The notes beneath the pieces are model-generated. The model worked only from the letters and a program-made list of their open reading frames with translations, was not told the origin of the DNA and did not search any database. A stretch of 64,000 bases of DNA from Agromyces salentinus (GTDB taxonomy: Bacteria > Actinomycetota > Actinomycetes > Actinomycetales > Microbacteriaceae): contig NZ_WBIR01000022.1 in assembly GCF_009749395.1 (NCBI RefSeq), positions 1 through 64,000 of the forward strand, read 5' to 3'. Both the position numbers and the translations under genes were made by a program. Below are positions 44,401 to 52,260 of the stretch, piece by piece; positions within the stretch are counted from its first letter, which is position 1; each line of letters begins with the position of its first letter.

Positions 44401-47400
44401 CGACGTCTGCCAGAACCCCGTGCCCGTCAGCACGACCGTGATCGATCAACTCGTCGACGGCCCGTGCACATCGGCTCGATGCCCCGGGCGGTTGCGAAGC
44501 ACCGACGGCACGGTCAACTACTACCGAACGCTCTACAACGACGGCGACATGCGTCGCGTCGTCGCCCGCGAGCACACGAGCCTGCTCGATGACGAGACCA
44601 GGCTCGCCTATGAAGACGGATTCAAGTCGTCAGGGGCCGACCCTGACACGCCGAACGTGCTCGTCGCGACCCCCACGCTGGAAATGGGCATCGACATCGG
44701 CGACCTGTCGACCGTGATGCTCGCGGGTCTGCCGAAGTCGGTCGCGTCGTATCTGCAGCGCGTCGGCCGCGCGGGTCGACTCACCGGCAACGCGCTCTCG
44801 CTCGCGTTCGTCACCGGCCGCGGCGAACAGTTGCCGAAGCTCGGAGAACCGCTCTCGGTGATCAACGGAGCGGTGCGCCCTCCTGCGACGTATCTCAACG
44901 CCGAAGAGATCCTGCGGCGACAGTACTTCGCCGCGCTCGTCGACCGTCGAGCCGCCGACCTCGCCGACCCGCCTCGGCAGGCTCGAGACGTGCTGAAGAG
45001 TTCGGAGCCCGGGACGTTGCTCGGCGACATCGTCGCGGATGCGGAAGCCGAGCACCTCGAGAGGGTCGAGACGTTCCTCTCGACGTTCCCTGTCGATGCA
45101 TTGAGCACCTGGGCTCGTGACGCAGTGCGCGCGTGGGCGACGCCCGGCGAAGACGCGGGTTCGAGTCGCCTCGCCGCTGCGGTGCGTGACGCCGTGCAGC
45201 GCTGGACCGAGCAAGTGGACCTGGTGCGCCATCGCAAGGACGCCGTCGCGGATTCGCTCGACGAGCTCAAGCGCGCCGCCGACCATCCGACGGCCGGCGA
45301 CGACGAGAAGCGCGAGTACCGCTCGGCCCGCGCGTCGTATGCGATGGCGACGAAGCAGCTCGCCGATCTGCGGTCGGAGCACTGGGTCTCCGCGCTCGAG
45401 CGGTTTGGACTGCTGCCGAACTACTCGCTCATCGACGACTCGGTGCGGCTCGATGTCGCGCTCAGCTGGATCGACCCAGACAGCCTTGAATATCGTGATC
45501 GGGCATTCAGTTACGAGCGCGGCGCGGGCGTGGCGATCAGCGAACTCGCGCCGGGTGCGGTGTTCTACGCCCAGGGCCTCGAGATCGGCATCGACTCCAT
45601 CGATCTCGGCAGCGGCGGTGAGGCCGTGCGCACCTGGTCGTTCTGTCCTGCCTGCGGCCACGGGTACGACCATGGAACAGCCGAAGCCCTCCGAACGTCC
45701 TGCCCCCGGTGTGGGAGCACCGCCATCGCCGATACCGCACAGCACCTACAGGTCGTCGAGCTCGAACAGGTGTCGGCCGAGGTGCGGCGCGACGAGGCAT
45801 CCATCAGCGACGGACGCGATGAGCGTCGGCGCGAGCGCTTCGTGATGCAGGTTGCCGCCGACGTGGATCCGGCCGGCATCACCGACGCCTGGTACGTCGA
45901 AGGTGAGGCCTTCGGCGTCACCTACCTGCGCGACCTCACCGTGCGCTGGCTGAATCTCGGCCGCGTCGGCGGATTCGGGGAGACCCGCTTCATCGCGGGC
46001 GACGAACGCCAGGCGCCGCTGTTCAGGGTGTGCTCCGTGTGCGGAAAGCTCGACGGCGAGGCGAACACCAACTCGCGCCGCGAGCACAAGCCCTGGTGTG
46101 CTGTGCGCGACGCGAGCACCGAAAGCACCACGTCGCTCGCGCTCAGTCGCACGCTCACGACGCAGGGGATTCTGCTGCGTCTGCCGCCGCAACTCACCAT
46201 CGGCGACACCCTCGCCGTTCCCAGCCTGTCGGCCGCCCTGCTTCGCGGGCTTCGAGAGGTGATCGGAGGAGACCCCGACCACCTGCGCATCGTCGAGACG
46301 GTCGAACCGGTGCTCACCGACGGGACCGAGAACGTGCCGGCGCTGCTCGTGCACGACTCTGTTCCGGGGGGAACCGGCTATCTGGCCGAACTCGCCGACG
46401 AGACGCAGATGCGCGAGCTGCTCACGGTCGCCTGGCAGACGGTGCGCGACTGCCCGTGCAAGACCGAGGGGCGCTCCTCCTGCCACCGGTGCCTCTTGCC
46501 GTATGCCCCCGGCGCGGCATCCGACCGGGTGTCGCGTGCGAGTGCCGAACGAAGCCTCGCCGTGCTGCTCGGCGTGCACGACGGCGAGCCCACCGAGTGG
46601 GTCGTCACGCGTCAGGACCCCGGGGTGCAGGTCGGCGAGTCGGTCATCGAGCAGCTCTTCCGACAGGTGTTCATGGACCGGGCGAAGGCGCTCGGCGCCG
46701 GAGTCAAAGAGATCCCCGGTGACAAGGGCAACAAGATCCAGGTCTCGTTCCCGGGCAACCGGCGCATCTGGATGCTGCGGCCGCAGGTCGAGCTCGGATA
46801 CACGACGCCCGACTTCGTGTTGGAGCAGTTCGGGGGCGGCGCCAAGCCGATCGCGATCTACACCGACGGATTCGCGTTCCATGCGACGCCCCAGCACAAC
46901 CGGATCGCCGACGACGCCAAGAAGCGGGACCTCGCGCGATACGACGGATACCTCGTGCTCGGCATCCACTGGGACGAGCTCATCCGTGCGCGCGATGGCA
47001 AACCGGAACCGAAGGCCGCCTGGTTCGACCCGGCGGCCGCCGGCGACTTCCTCGGCATGTACAACCTGCCGCTCGCGGCGCTCGATCACGTGCTCGCGAA
47101 CCCCGTCTCCCAACTCATGGAGTGGATGCAGAACCCCGACAAGGCGCAATCGAGGTGGGAGACCATCGCTGATGCACTGCCGATGTTGACCCGTTTGCCC
47201 GCCGCGGAGCTCGTCGACGCCGGGTCACGACCGCTTGTCGAGTTCACGGCGGAAACGCTCCGAGCCGGTGCGTCGACCGGGACGTCGCCGATGAGCTGGC
47301 AGCTTCGATTCGGAGCATTCGCAATGACCACGCGATTCATCACGGCGGGCAAGACCGAGGTGGTCGTGATGCTCGACGATCGCGGTTCCGCGCTCGCGGC

Positions 47401-47833
47401 CGGCGATTTCAGGGACGCGTGGCGGCTGTGGCTGAAACTCGCGAATCTGCTCGGTGCGCGGTTCGATGTCGACTCCGCGCGAATTCTCGCGCTGAGTCAG
47501 ACCGACGTTCCGGTGCCGCAGGCCGGTATCGGCCCCGCCGACGTCGTGCTCGACGACGAGATCTCCGTCGAATGGGGCGCGCTGCTGCCGCAGGCGACGC
47601 TCGCGGAACAGGCGTTGATCCGGGAGCTCGCGAAGATCGGCGGAGTCGCCGTGCCCGAGCTCGGCATCGAGGTCGCCGAAGGCATCCCCGTGCCGTTCGC
47701 GTGGCGCGACCGCCGAGTCGCCTCCGGGTTCGACTTCGCCGAGGAAGACCTTCACGACCTGCTGGCCGCAGGATGGCAGGTCGTCCCGGCCGATGCGTCC
47801 GCGATCGCCGCCGCCCTCGAAACCTCCGTCTGA
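41456..47833 (+). CDS. giant SF2 helicase with DUF1998 and C-terminal Vsr-like nuclease region
   Basis: A 2125-aa protein. Helicase: TTGTGSGKTEAFMHPIL (about 108), LILYPMNALANDQ, DE-box VLDEFHTYDGAQGTD (about 237), then TLEMGIDIGDL and LQRVGRAGRLTG (about 1102). Zinc pairs lie between and after (CRHCG, CPSCG, CDVCQ, CPACG...CPRCG, CSVCG). DUF1998 features appear at LLVHDSVPGGTGYL (about 1633) and SCHRCLLPY (about 1678). Near 1785-1840, TPDFVLEQ, IYTDGFAFHA and ARYDGYLVLGIHWDEL resemble a Vsr/PD-(D/E)XK nuclease. The layout recalls DruE of Druantia, or DrmA plus DrmB in one chain. Confidence 0.85.
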   Translation: MSELLPSVEAEQVRRSLLGYLTTTFALSDSDASRALESFLDDPRDGIFRGPYVRVRLPFQPASDGWRTSLDWYDGPTPYGHQAAAFDRLSSANLSAEKRRPLPTLVTTGTGSGKTEAFMHPILDHVLRAKRDGVQGIKALILYPMNALANDQARRLTELLTTHDELRGIRAAIYTGQGGAERSSVTTDGLITSRAAIRAQAPDILLTNYKMLDQLLLRTEDQPLWQQSAESLQYLVLDEFHTYDGAQGTDVAMLLRRLGLTLERFRSAAGANPLPSSAPPRPLGDVTAVATSATLGDKGDPSAMIEFARTVFGDDFDESSVVTETRMTYDEWAGNAGEVVARLGLLAKPVGTPLVEDVLASLDEAGSEDLDVMTAAIVASLYEREDGNAVASATLTRADVFALVRAHPIIHNLSELATDAAQIDQLADALLPAGLAADETYEQRAVVRRRFLVTLLSALSHIRAIEQRAALSIDLHLWVRALTRIDRDADPVVGFRWSDDGMIETDAADAEAAPAFPAVYCRHCGRSGWGVQLAPVGSYLDHDEVDVRGNHLHGERGFRALIHAPKEARLDAPHEVDGLRWFHVRDRIILDQAPADEDDETVVLPVLVLTGADAEDGSKNDDCPSCGRADGIRFLGSAIATMLSVAVTTLFGEAGLDPAEKKALVFTDSVQDAAHRAGFVQSRSHVFSLRNAIRRAIGSRPANLPKLVELLLSDAGDDRSARYRLLAPEIVEHDNFREFWEAERAADVDPNVEERVRQRLLFDLTMEFGLQSRVGRTLELTGSLAAEVNAGAAAKLDAIGRATLTGYSRSQPLDEEPTAEVPKDTVVRWVRGVLERMRDRGAIDHEWFRKYIENDGRRWYLWGGRPRGVGMPAFPDGRDAPGFPRVGSVATGAGRGQKSNLDVANSSQSWFAVWARDVLGVPASVGAHLTRALLAELDREGVITSTAIGSGSATVYRLAAASVMVHPVELTDLESGRHLLVCDVCQNPVPVSTTVIDQLVDGPCTSARCPGRLRSTDGTVNYYRTLYNDGDMRRVVAREHTSLLDDETRLAYEDGFKSSGADPDTPNVLVATPTLEMGIDIGDLSTVMLAGLPKSVASYLQRVGRAGRLTGNALSLAFVTGRGEQLPKLGEPLSVINGAVRPPATYLNAEEILRRQYFAALVDRRAADLADPPRQARDVLKSSEPGTLLGDIVADAEAEHLERVETFLSTFPVDALSTWARDAVRAWATPGEDAGSSRLAAAVRDAVQRWTEQVDLVRHRKDAVADSLDELKRAADHPTAGDDEKREYRSARASYAMATKQLADLRSEHWVSALERFGLLPNYSLIDDSVRLDVALSWIDPDSLEYRDRAFSYERGAGVAISELAPGAVFYAQGLEIGIDSIDLGSGGEAVRTWSFCPACGHGYDHGTAEALRTSCPRCGSTAIADTAQHLQVVELEQVSAEVRRDEASISDGRDERRRERFVMQVAADVDPAGITDAWYVEGEAFGVTYLRDLTVRWLNLGRVGGFGETRFIAGDERQAPLFRVCSVCGKLDGEANTNSRREHKPWCAVRDASTESTTSLALSRTLTTQGILLRLPPQLTIGDTLAVPSLSAALLRGLREVIGGDPDHLRIVETVEPVLTDGTENVPALLVHDSVPGGTGYLAELADETQMRELLTVAWQTVRDCPCKTEGRSSCHRCLLPYAPGAASDRVSRASAERSLAVLLGVHDGEPTEWVVTRQDPGVQVGESVIEQLFRQVFMDRAKALGAGVKEIPGDKGNKIQVSFPGNRRIWMLRPQVELGYTTPDFVLEQFGGGAKPIAIYTDGFAFHATPQHNRIADDAKKRDLARYDGYLVLGIHWDELIRARDGKPEPKAAWFDPAAAGDFLGMYNLPLAALDHVLANPVSQLMEWMQNPDKAQSRWETIADALPMLTRLPAAELVDAGSRPLVEFTAETLRAGASTGTSPMSWQLRFGAFAMTTRFITAGKTEVVVMLDDRGSALAAGDFRDAWRLWLKLANLLGARFDVDSARILALSQTDVPVPQAGIGPADVVLDDEISVEWGALLPQATLAEQALIRELAKIGGVAVPELGIEVAEGIPVPFAWRDRRVASGFDFAEEDLHDLLAAGWQVVPADASAIAAALETSV

Positions 47834-47859
47834 CCGACGACCGCTCCGAAAGGCGACCG

Positions 47860-50124
47860 ATGCCCAACCTCATCATGACGAAGCTCAAGGGCCAAGACCA
47901 TGAGAAGGCCGTTCGTGCCAAGATCATGTCGTTCCTCTCGAAGTTGACCGAAGACGACACACTCCCCGGCCTGCACATCGAGCCGATGAACGAACCGCTC
48001 GACTCCCGAGCGCGCACCGGGCGGGTGGACATCCACCTGCGGGCGGTGCTCTACTGCCTCGAACCGCTCGCCGGCGAGCGCACCTACGTGTACGCAGGCA
48101 CCTGGGAGCACGAAGAGGCGATCAAACGGGCGCGGACGCGCAAGTTGCAGATCAATCCGGTGAACGGCATCGCCGAACTCATCGAGGCCGAGCCGGCCGT
48201 CGACGCACCCGCACCGGCAGCGCCGAAGGTCTGGACGGAATCCGCACAGGCCGGGGCCGCACCATCATCGTTCCTCACCGAGAAGAGCTACTTCGTTGCC
48301 GACCTCACAGACGAGTTCGGCTTCCCGGCCGATCTCGCCGCCGAGGCATTCGCGGCCGCGACCGAGGACGAACTCCTCGCGTTCGCGAGCGACCTCGAGA
48401 ACGAATGGCAGTCGGGGGTGCTGCTCGGTATGGCGATGAACCTCGCCATCTCGCAGATCAAAGAGTCGCTCGGCATCACCGAGGCCGACGACAACGCCGT
48501 CGTCACGGAGCCGGCCGTCGCCGACGAGGTCGCCGAGCCTGATCGCACCGAAGACGAGCGACTCGTCGAGGCGCTCAAGCACCCGGCCGCCCAGATGCAG
48601 TTCACCTTCATCGAAGGCGAGGAGGAACTGCAGCGCGTCATCGACGGAGGCGACTTCGGCGCATGGCGGGTGTTCCTCCACCCCGACCAGCGACGCTACG
48701 CCACGCGCTCGTACAAGGGGCCGTTCCGCCTCACCGGCGGCGCGGGCACCGGCAAGACGGTCGTTCTGCTCCATCGCGCAAAGCACCTCGCGGAGCAGCA
48801 TCCGACTCACCGGGTCGTGCTCACGACGTACACGCGAGCCCTTGCCGACAACCTCCGCCGCGATCTCGAGCGCCTCGACCCCGACCTCGCGCAGGCGTCG
48901 GCACCAGGGCACCCCGGTGTGCTCGTACGAGGCGTCGACCAGCTGGTCGCCGCGGTGCGCGATGCCGCCGGAACCGGGTTCGGCGCCGCCGCGCAGAGCG
49001 TGCTCGGCGCAGTCGTCGAATCGCGCGGCGCCGTCGTCGCGAACGACTCCGGCTGGGATGACGCGGTCGACGACGCCGACGTCGATCTGCCGGCGGCGCT
49101 CCGTTCGAAGAGCTTCCTCTCGGTCGAGTACCTGCAGGTGATCCTCGCCAACCGGATCGTGACGAAGGACGACTACTTCACGGTTCGGCGTCCGGGGCGC
49201 GGCGTGGCACTCGATCGAGCGAAGCGCGCCCAGGTGTGGGCGGTCGTCGAGCAGTATCGAAAGAACGCGCGCATCGCCAACAGGTTGTCATTCGCCGAAG
49301 TTGCATCGGTCTCGGCCGCGTGGCTCGAGGGCGCCGACGGCGAATCGCCCCGCACATTCGCCGACCACATCCTCATTGACGAAGCGCAGGACCTCACGCC
49401 CTCGCACTGGCGGTTCCTTCGCGCCGTGACGGCCTCGGGGCCCGACGACATGTTCATCGCCGACGACACGCACCAGCGCATCTACGGTCAACCCGTCGTG
49501 CTCTCGCGCCTCGACATCGCCATCGTCGGCCGATCACGCAGGCTGACGCTCAACTACCGCACGACCGAACAGAACCTCCGCTATGCCCTCGGGCTGCTCG
49601 AAGGAGGGACCTTCATCGATGCCCAGGGTGGCGAAGAAGGTGTGGCGGGGTATCGGTCGTCCAGGCTAGGCCCGGAACCGAAGTCGCTCCCGACGCAGTC
49701 CGCGTCGGTGCAATTTGCCGTCTTGGCCGCCCAAGTGAAGTCCTGGCTCGACGCAGGCGTCGACGGCGCGACCATTGCCGTTCTGACGACGTCGAACAAC
49801 GCCGCTAAGGACGTGCACGATGCGCTCGACCATCACGGCGTGGCGAGCACGATTCTGACGAACGCGAAGCAGTCCGGCGATCGACCAGTCATCCTCACGA
49901 TGCACATCGCGAAGGGCCTGGAGTTCTCGCGGGTCATCTTGTTCGACATCTCCGAAGGCTCCTTCCCGACGCCGTGGTCGCTGAAGGGTGTCGCGGCCGA
50001 AGACCGCGACGATGTCATGCTGAGGGAACGTTCGCTGCTGTACGTCGCGGCCAGCCGTGCTCGTGATGAGCTCGTCGTGACCTGGAAGGGGAAGCCGTCG
50101 GAGTTGCTCCTCCGCTCAGAGTAG
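47860..50124 (+). CDS. UvrD/Rep-like SF1 helicase
   Basis: A 754-aa protein. The first 280 residues are unassigned; their start (MTKLKGQDHEKAVRAKIMSFLSKL) and an acidic linker suggest a partner-binding role. The SF1A helicase follows: GGAGTGKTVVLLHRA (about 293), ILIDEAQDLTPSHWRF (about 505), LNYRTTEQNL, MHIAKGLEFSRVI (about 682) and LLYVAASRARDELVV (about 728). It should unwind DNA 3' to 5'. It begins 26 bp after the giant helicase gene; the longer open frame upstream overlaps that gene and is rejected. Confidence 0.88.
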   Translation: MPNLIMTKLKGQDHEKAVRAKIMSFLSKLTEDDTLPGLHIEPMNEPLDSRARTGRVDIHLRAVLYCLEPLAGERTYVYAGTWEHEEAIKRARTRKLQINPVNGIAELIEAEPAVDAPAPAAPKVWTESAQAGAAPSSFLTEKSYFVADLTDEFGFPADLAAEAFAAATEDELLAFASDLENEWQSGVLLGMAMNLAISQIKESLGITEADDNAVVTEPAVADEVAEPDRTEDERLVEALKHPAAQMQFTFIEGEEELQRVIDGGDFGAWRVFLHPDQRRYATRSYKGPFRLTGGAGTGKTVVLLHRAKHLAEQHPTHRVVLTTYTRALADNLRRDLERLDPDLAQASAPGHPGVLVRGVDQLVAAVRDAAGTGFGAAAQSVLGAVVESRGAVVANDSGWDDAVDDADVDLPAALRSKSFLSVEYLQVILANRIVTKDDYFTVRRPGRGVALDRAKRAQVWAVVEQYRKNARIANRLSFAEVASVSAAWLEGADGESPRTFADHILIDEAQDLTPSHWRFLRAVTASGPDDMFIADDTHQRIYGQPVVLSRLDIAIVGRSRRLTLNYRTTEQNLRYALGLLEGGTFIDAQGGEEGVAGYRSSRLGPEPKSLPTQSASVQFAVLAAQVKSWLDAGVDGATIAVLTTSNNAAKDVHDALDHHGVASTILTNAKQSGDRPVILTMHIAKGLEFSRVILFDISEGSFPTPWSLKGVAAEDRDDVMLRERSLLYVAASRARDELVVTWKGKPSELLLRSE

Positions 50125-50226
50125 GCCGCGGATATCCTGAGTCGCATCGCTCTGCAGCACCCGGGATCGGCGCATCCGTGTCTGCCCGAGCGTCGATGAG
50201 CGTGGCCGATGAGAAAGAGGATCACG

Positions 50227-52017
50227 ATGGCGAAGTATCAAGTCACCCAATCGGCGGTCACCCAGCTGCTCGAAGACGTGCGACGCGAGCACATCGCGAT
50301 CCCGGAGCTTCAGCGCCCATTCGTATGGGACAGCGTGAAAGTCCGCGACCTCATGGACTCGCTGTACAAGGGGTATCCGGTCGGGTACCTGATCACCTGG
50401 CAGTCGGTCGGCGCACATTTGAAGGGCGGTCAGGTCGCGGCGCACCAGCAGATTCTGATCGACGGGCAGCAGCGCATCACCGCGCTCCGCGCGGCGGTCG
50501 CCGGTCTGAAGGTGATCAACAAGCGCTACAAGCAGATCCGGATCACGATCGCGTTCAATCCGGTCACGGAAGAATTCGCGACCCTGACACCGGTCATCGC
50601 GAAGAATCCGGAGTGGATCTCGGACATCAGCGAGCTCTTCACTGCAAACTCCACCTACACATTCGTGAAGTCGTACTTCGAGGCGAACGGGAACATCGAC
50701 CATGCCGCGGTCGAGGCGAACATCGCACGGCTCGAGGGCATCAAGAACGCGCAGATCGGCATCATCGCCCTGGCCGACGACCTCGACGTCGAAACCGTCT
50801 CCGAGATCTTCATCAGGATCAACTCCAAGGGAGTGCCGCTCAGCAGCGCCGACTTCGCGATGAGCAAGATCGCGACCTACGGCGATCGCGGTCGCAATCT
50901 CCGAAAGCTCATCGACTACTTCTGCCATCTCGCCGTCGCACCGCACGCGTTCGCCGACATCCAGGAGAACGATTCGGAGTTCGCCGCATCGAAGTTCATC
51001 AGTGCGATCTCGTGGTTGAAGGACGACGCCGAAGACCTGTACGACCCCGCATACGGCGACGTCATCCGTGTCGCAGGGCTACTCGGGTTCAGTCGTGGCA
51101 GGGCGTCCTCGATCGTCAGCGAGCTTTCCGGTCGGGATCCCGAGACGCGCAAGGTCGACGAATCGCGCATCCCCGTGGCGTACGACAAGCTCGAAGCAGC
51201 GCTCCTTCAGATCGTCAAGAAGTACCACTACGAGAACTTCATCATGCTGATCAAGTCTGCCGGGTTCATCGCGCCCGACATGGTCGGCTCGAAGAACGCC
51301 TTGAACTTTGCGTACGCCCTGTACCTGCGGCTCCGTGCCGATGACTCCATGTCAGAAGGGGAGCGGAAGCGGATCGTCCGCCGCTGGTTCGTCATGTCGA
51401 TGCTCACCGGGCGACACTCGGGCAGCTTCGAGGGAACCTGGGAGCAGGACATCCGTCGCATCTCGGCGCAGGGGGCCGCCGAGTACCTCACGCAGATCGA
51501 GGAATCCGATCTCTCCGACGGCTTCTGGCAGGTCTCGTTGCCGAACTCCCTCGAGACGACGAGTACCGTCAGCCCCTTCTTCCAGGCGTTCCTTGCGGCT
51601 CAGGTCGCCACCGGGGTTCGCGGGTTCCTCTCGAAGAGCATCACGATCGCGGCGATGCACCAGCAGTCCGGCGACATCCATCACATCGTCCCGAAGGACT
51701 ATCTGCAAAAGAACGGGTTCCCCGACCGCGCCGATTACAACCAGGTCGCGAACTTCGCGCTGACCGAGACGTCGATCAACATCAGCATCAGCAACAAGCC
51801 CCCGGCTGGCTATCTAGCCGAAGTCGAGGCTCAGATCGGGTCGGGCCGGCTCACGCTCGGAGAGATCACGGATGCCGACGAGCTGCAACGCAATTTCGTG
51901 GAGAATGCGATCCCCTCGCGCCTTGCAGCCCTGACCGCGGAGGAGTACCCGGAGTTCCTGCAGGAGCGTCGAAAGCTGATGGCGAACGTCATCCGCTCGT
52001 ACTACGAGAAGCTCTGA
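50227..52017 (+). CDS. DUF262 (GmrS/ParB-like) protein with C-terminal HNH-type region
   Basis: A 596-aa protein. The N-terminal DUF262 domain has IPELQRPFVWD and the NTPase motif LIDGQQRITAL (about residue 80), followed by INSKGVPLSSADFAMSKIA. The C-terminal half ends with a DUF1524/HNH-like pattern GDIHHIVPKDYLQKNG and a conserved Asn-rich segment NQVANFALTETSINISISNK. In GmrSD-type systems these two domains together cleave modified DNA. AAAGAGG before 50227 favours this ATG over one six codons earlier. It lies 102 bp after the UvrD-like gene and closes the operon. Confidence 0.85.
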   Translation: MAKYQVTQSAVTQLLEDVRREHIAIPELQRPFVWDSVKVRDLMDSLYKGYPVGYLITWQSVGAHLKGGQVAAHQQILIDGQQRITALRAAVAGLKVINKRYKQIRITIAFNPVTEEFATLTPVIAKNPEWISDISELFTANSTYTFVKSYFEANGNIDHAAVEANIARLEGIKNAQIGIIALADDLDVETVSEIFIRINSKGVPLSSADFAMSKIATYGDRGRNLRKLIDYFCHLAVAPHAFADIQENDSEFAASKFISAISWLKDDAEDLYDPAYGDVIRVAGLLGFSRGRASSIVSELSGRDPETRKVDESRIPVAYDKLEAALLQIVKKYHYENFIMLIKSAGFIAPDMVGSKNALNFAYALYLRLRADDSMSEGERKRIVRRWFVMSMLTGRHSGSFEGTWEQDIRRISAQGAAEYLTQIEESDLSDGFWQVSLPNSLETTSTVSPFFQAFLAAQVATGVRGFLSKSITIAAMHQQSGDIHHIVPKDYLQKNGFPDRADYNQVANFALTETSINISISNKPPAGYLAEVEAQIGSGRLTLGEITDADELQRNFVENAIPSRLAALTAEEYPEFLQERRKLMANVIRSYYEKL

Positions 52018-52066
52018 CCGTGTCGCATCGCAGGAAACAGTCTCCTTCTGGGAGCTCCATGCGCAG

Positions 52067-52093
52067 GACCTCCGCGGCTTTGCCGCGGAGGTC
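52067..52093 (+). terminator. hairpin terminator closing the defence operon
   Basis: A perfect 11-bp stem, GACCTCCGCGG-ctttg-CCGCGGAGGTC, begins 50 bp after the stop of the DUF262 gene. It is followed by GAAAATG rather than a T tract. Its place at the end of the defence operon supports a terminator. Confidence 0.7.
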
Positions 52094-52260
52094 GAAAATG
52101 ACGATCATCCGGCTGAGGTCCCACCTTCCTCATGCGCGGAAAAGCGACGACTCAGGGGTTAGGGACGGGCGTTGGACAACCGCTCGGCAACGCCGGGGCT
52201 CGTGATCGGCGAGCTGCGCAAGGACGCAGCTACCCGGCGCCGCGGCATAGACTCCGCAGC

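Noticed and set aside
33885..50124. 7-deazapurine (Dpd) DNA modification cluster, because of SNF2 and DUF1998-type helicases
   Set aside because: No TGT-like DpdA or preQ0-related gene is present; the methylase and DrmD pattern fits DISARM better.
33885..50124. BREX system
   Set aside because: No PglZ, BrxC or Lon-like BrxL is seen. The large adenine methylase alone is not enough.
23786..52017. A DrmC phospholipase D-type nuclease hidden in the DISARM-like region
   Set aside because: No HxK(x)4D motif pair was seen in any product, and there is no unexplained gene-sized gap. Other nuclease domains are present instead.
15374..52093. Mobile element boundaries (integrase, tRNA attachment site, transposase)
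   Set aside because: None was found on either side of the island. The repeats seen are outside it and do not flank it as direct copies.
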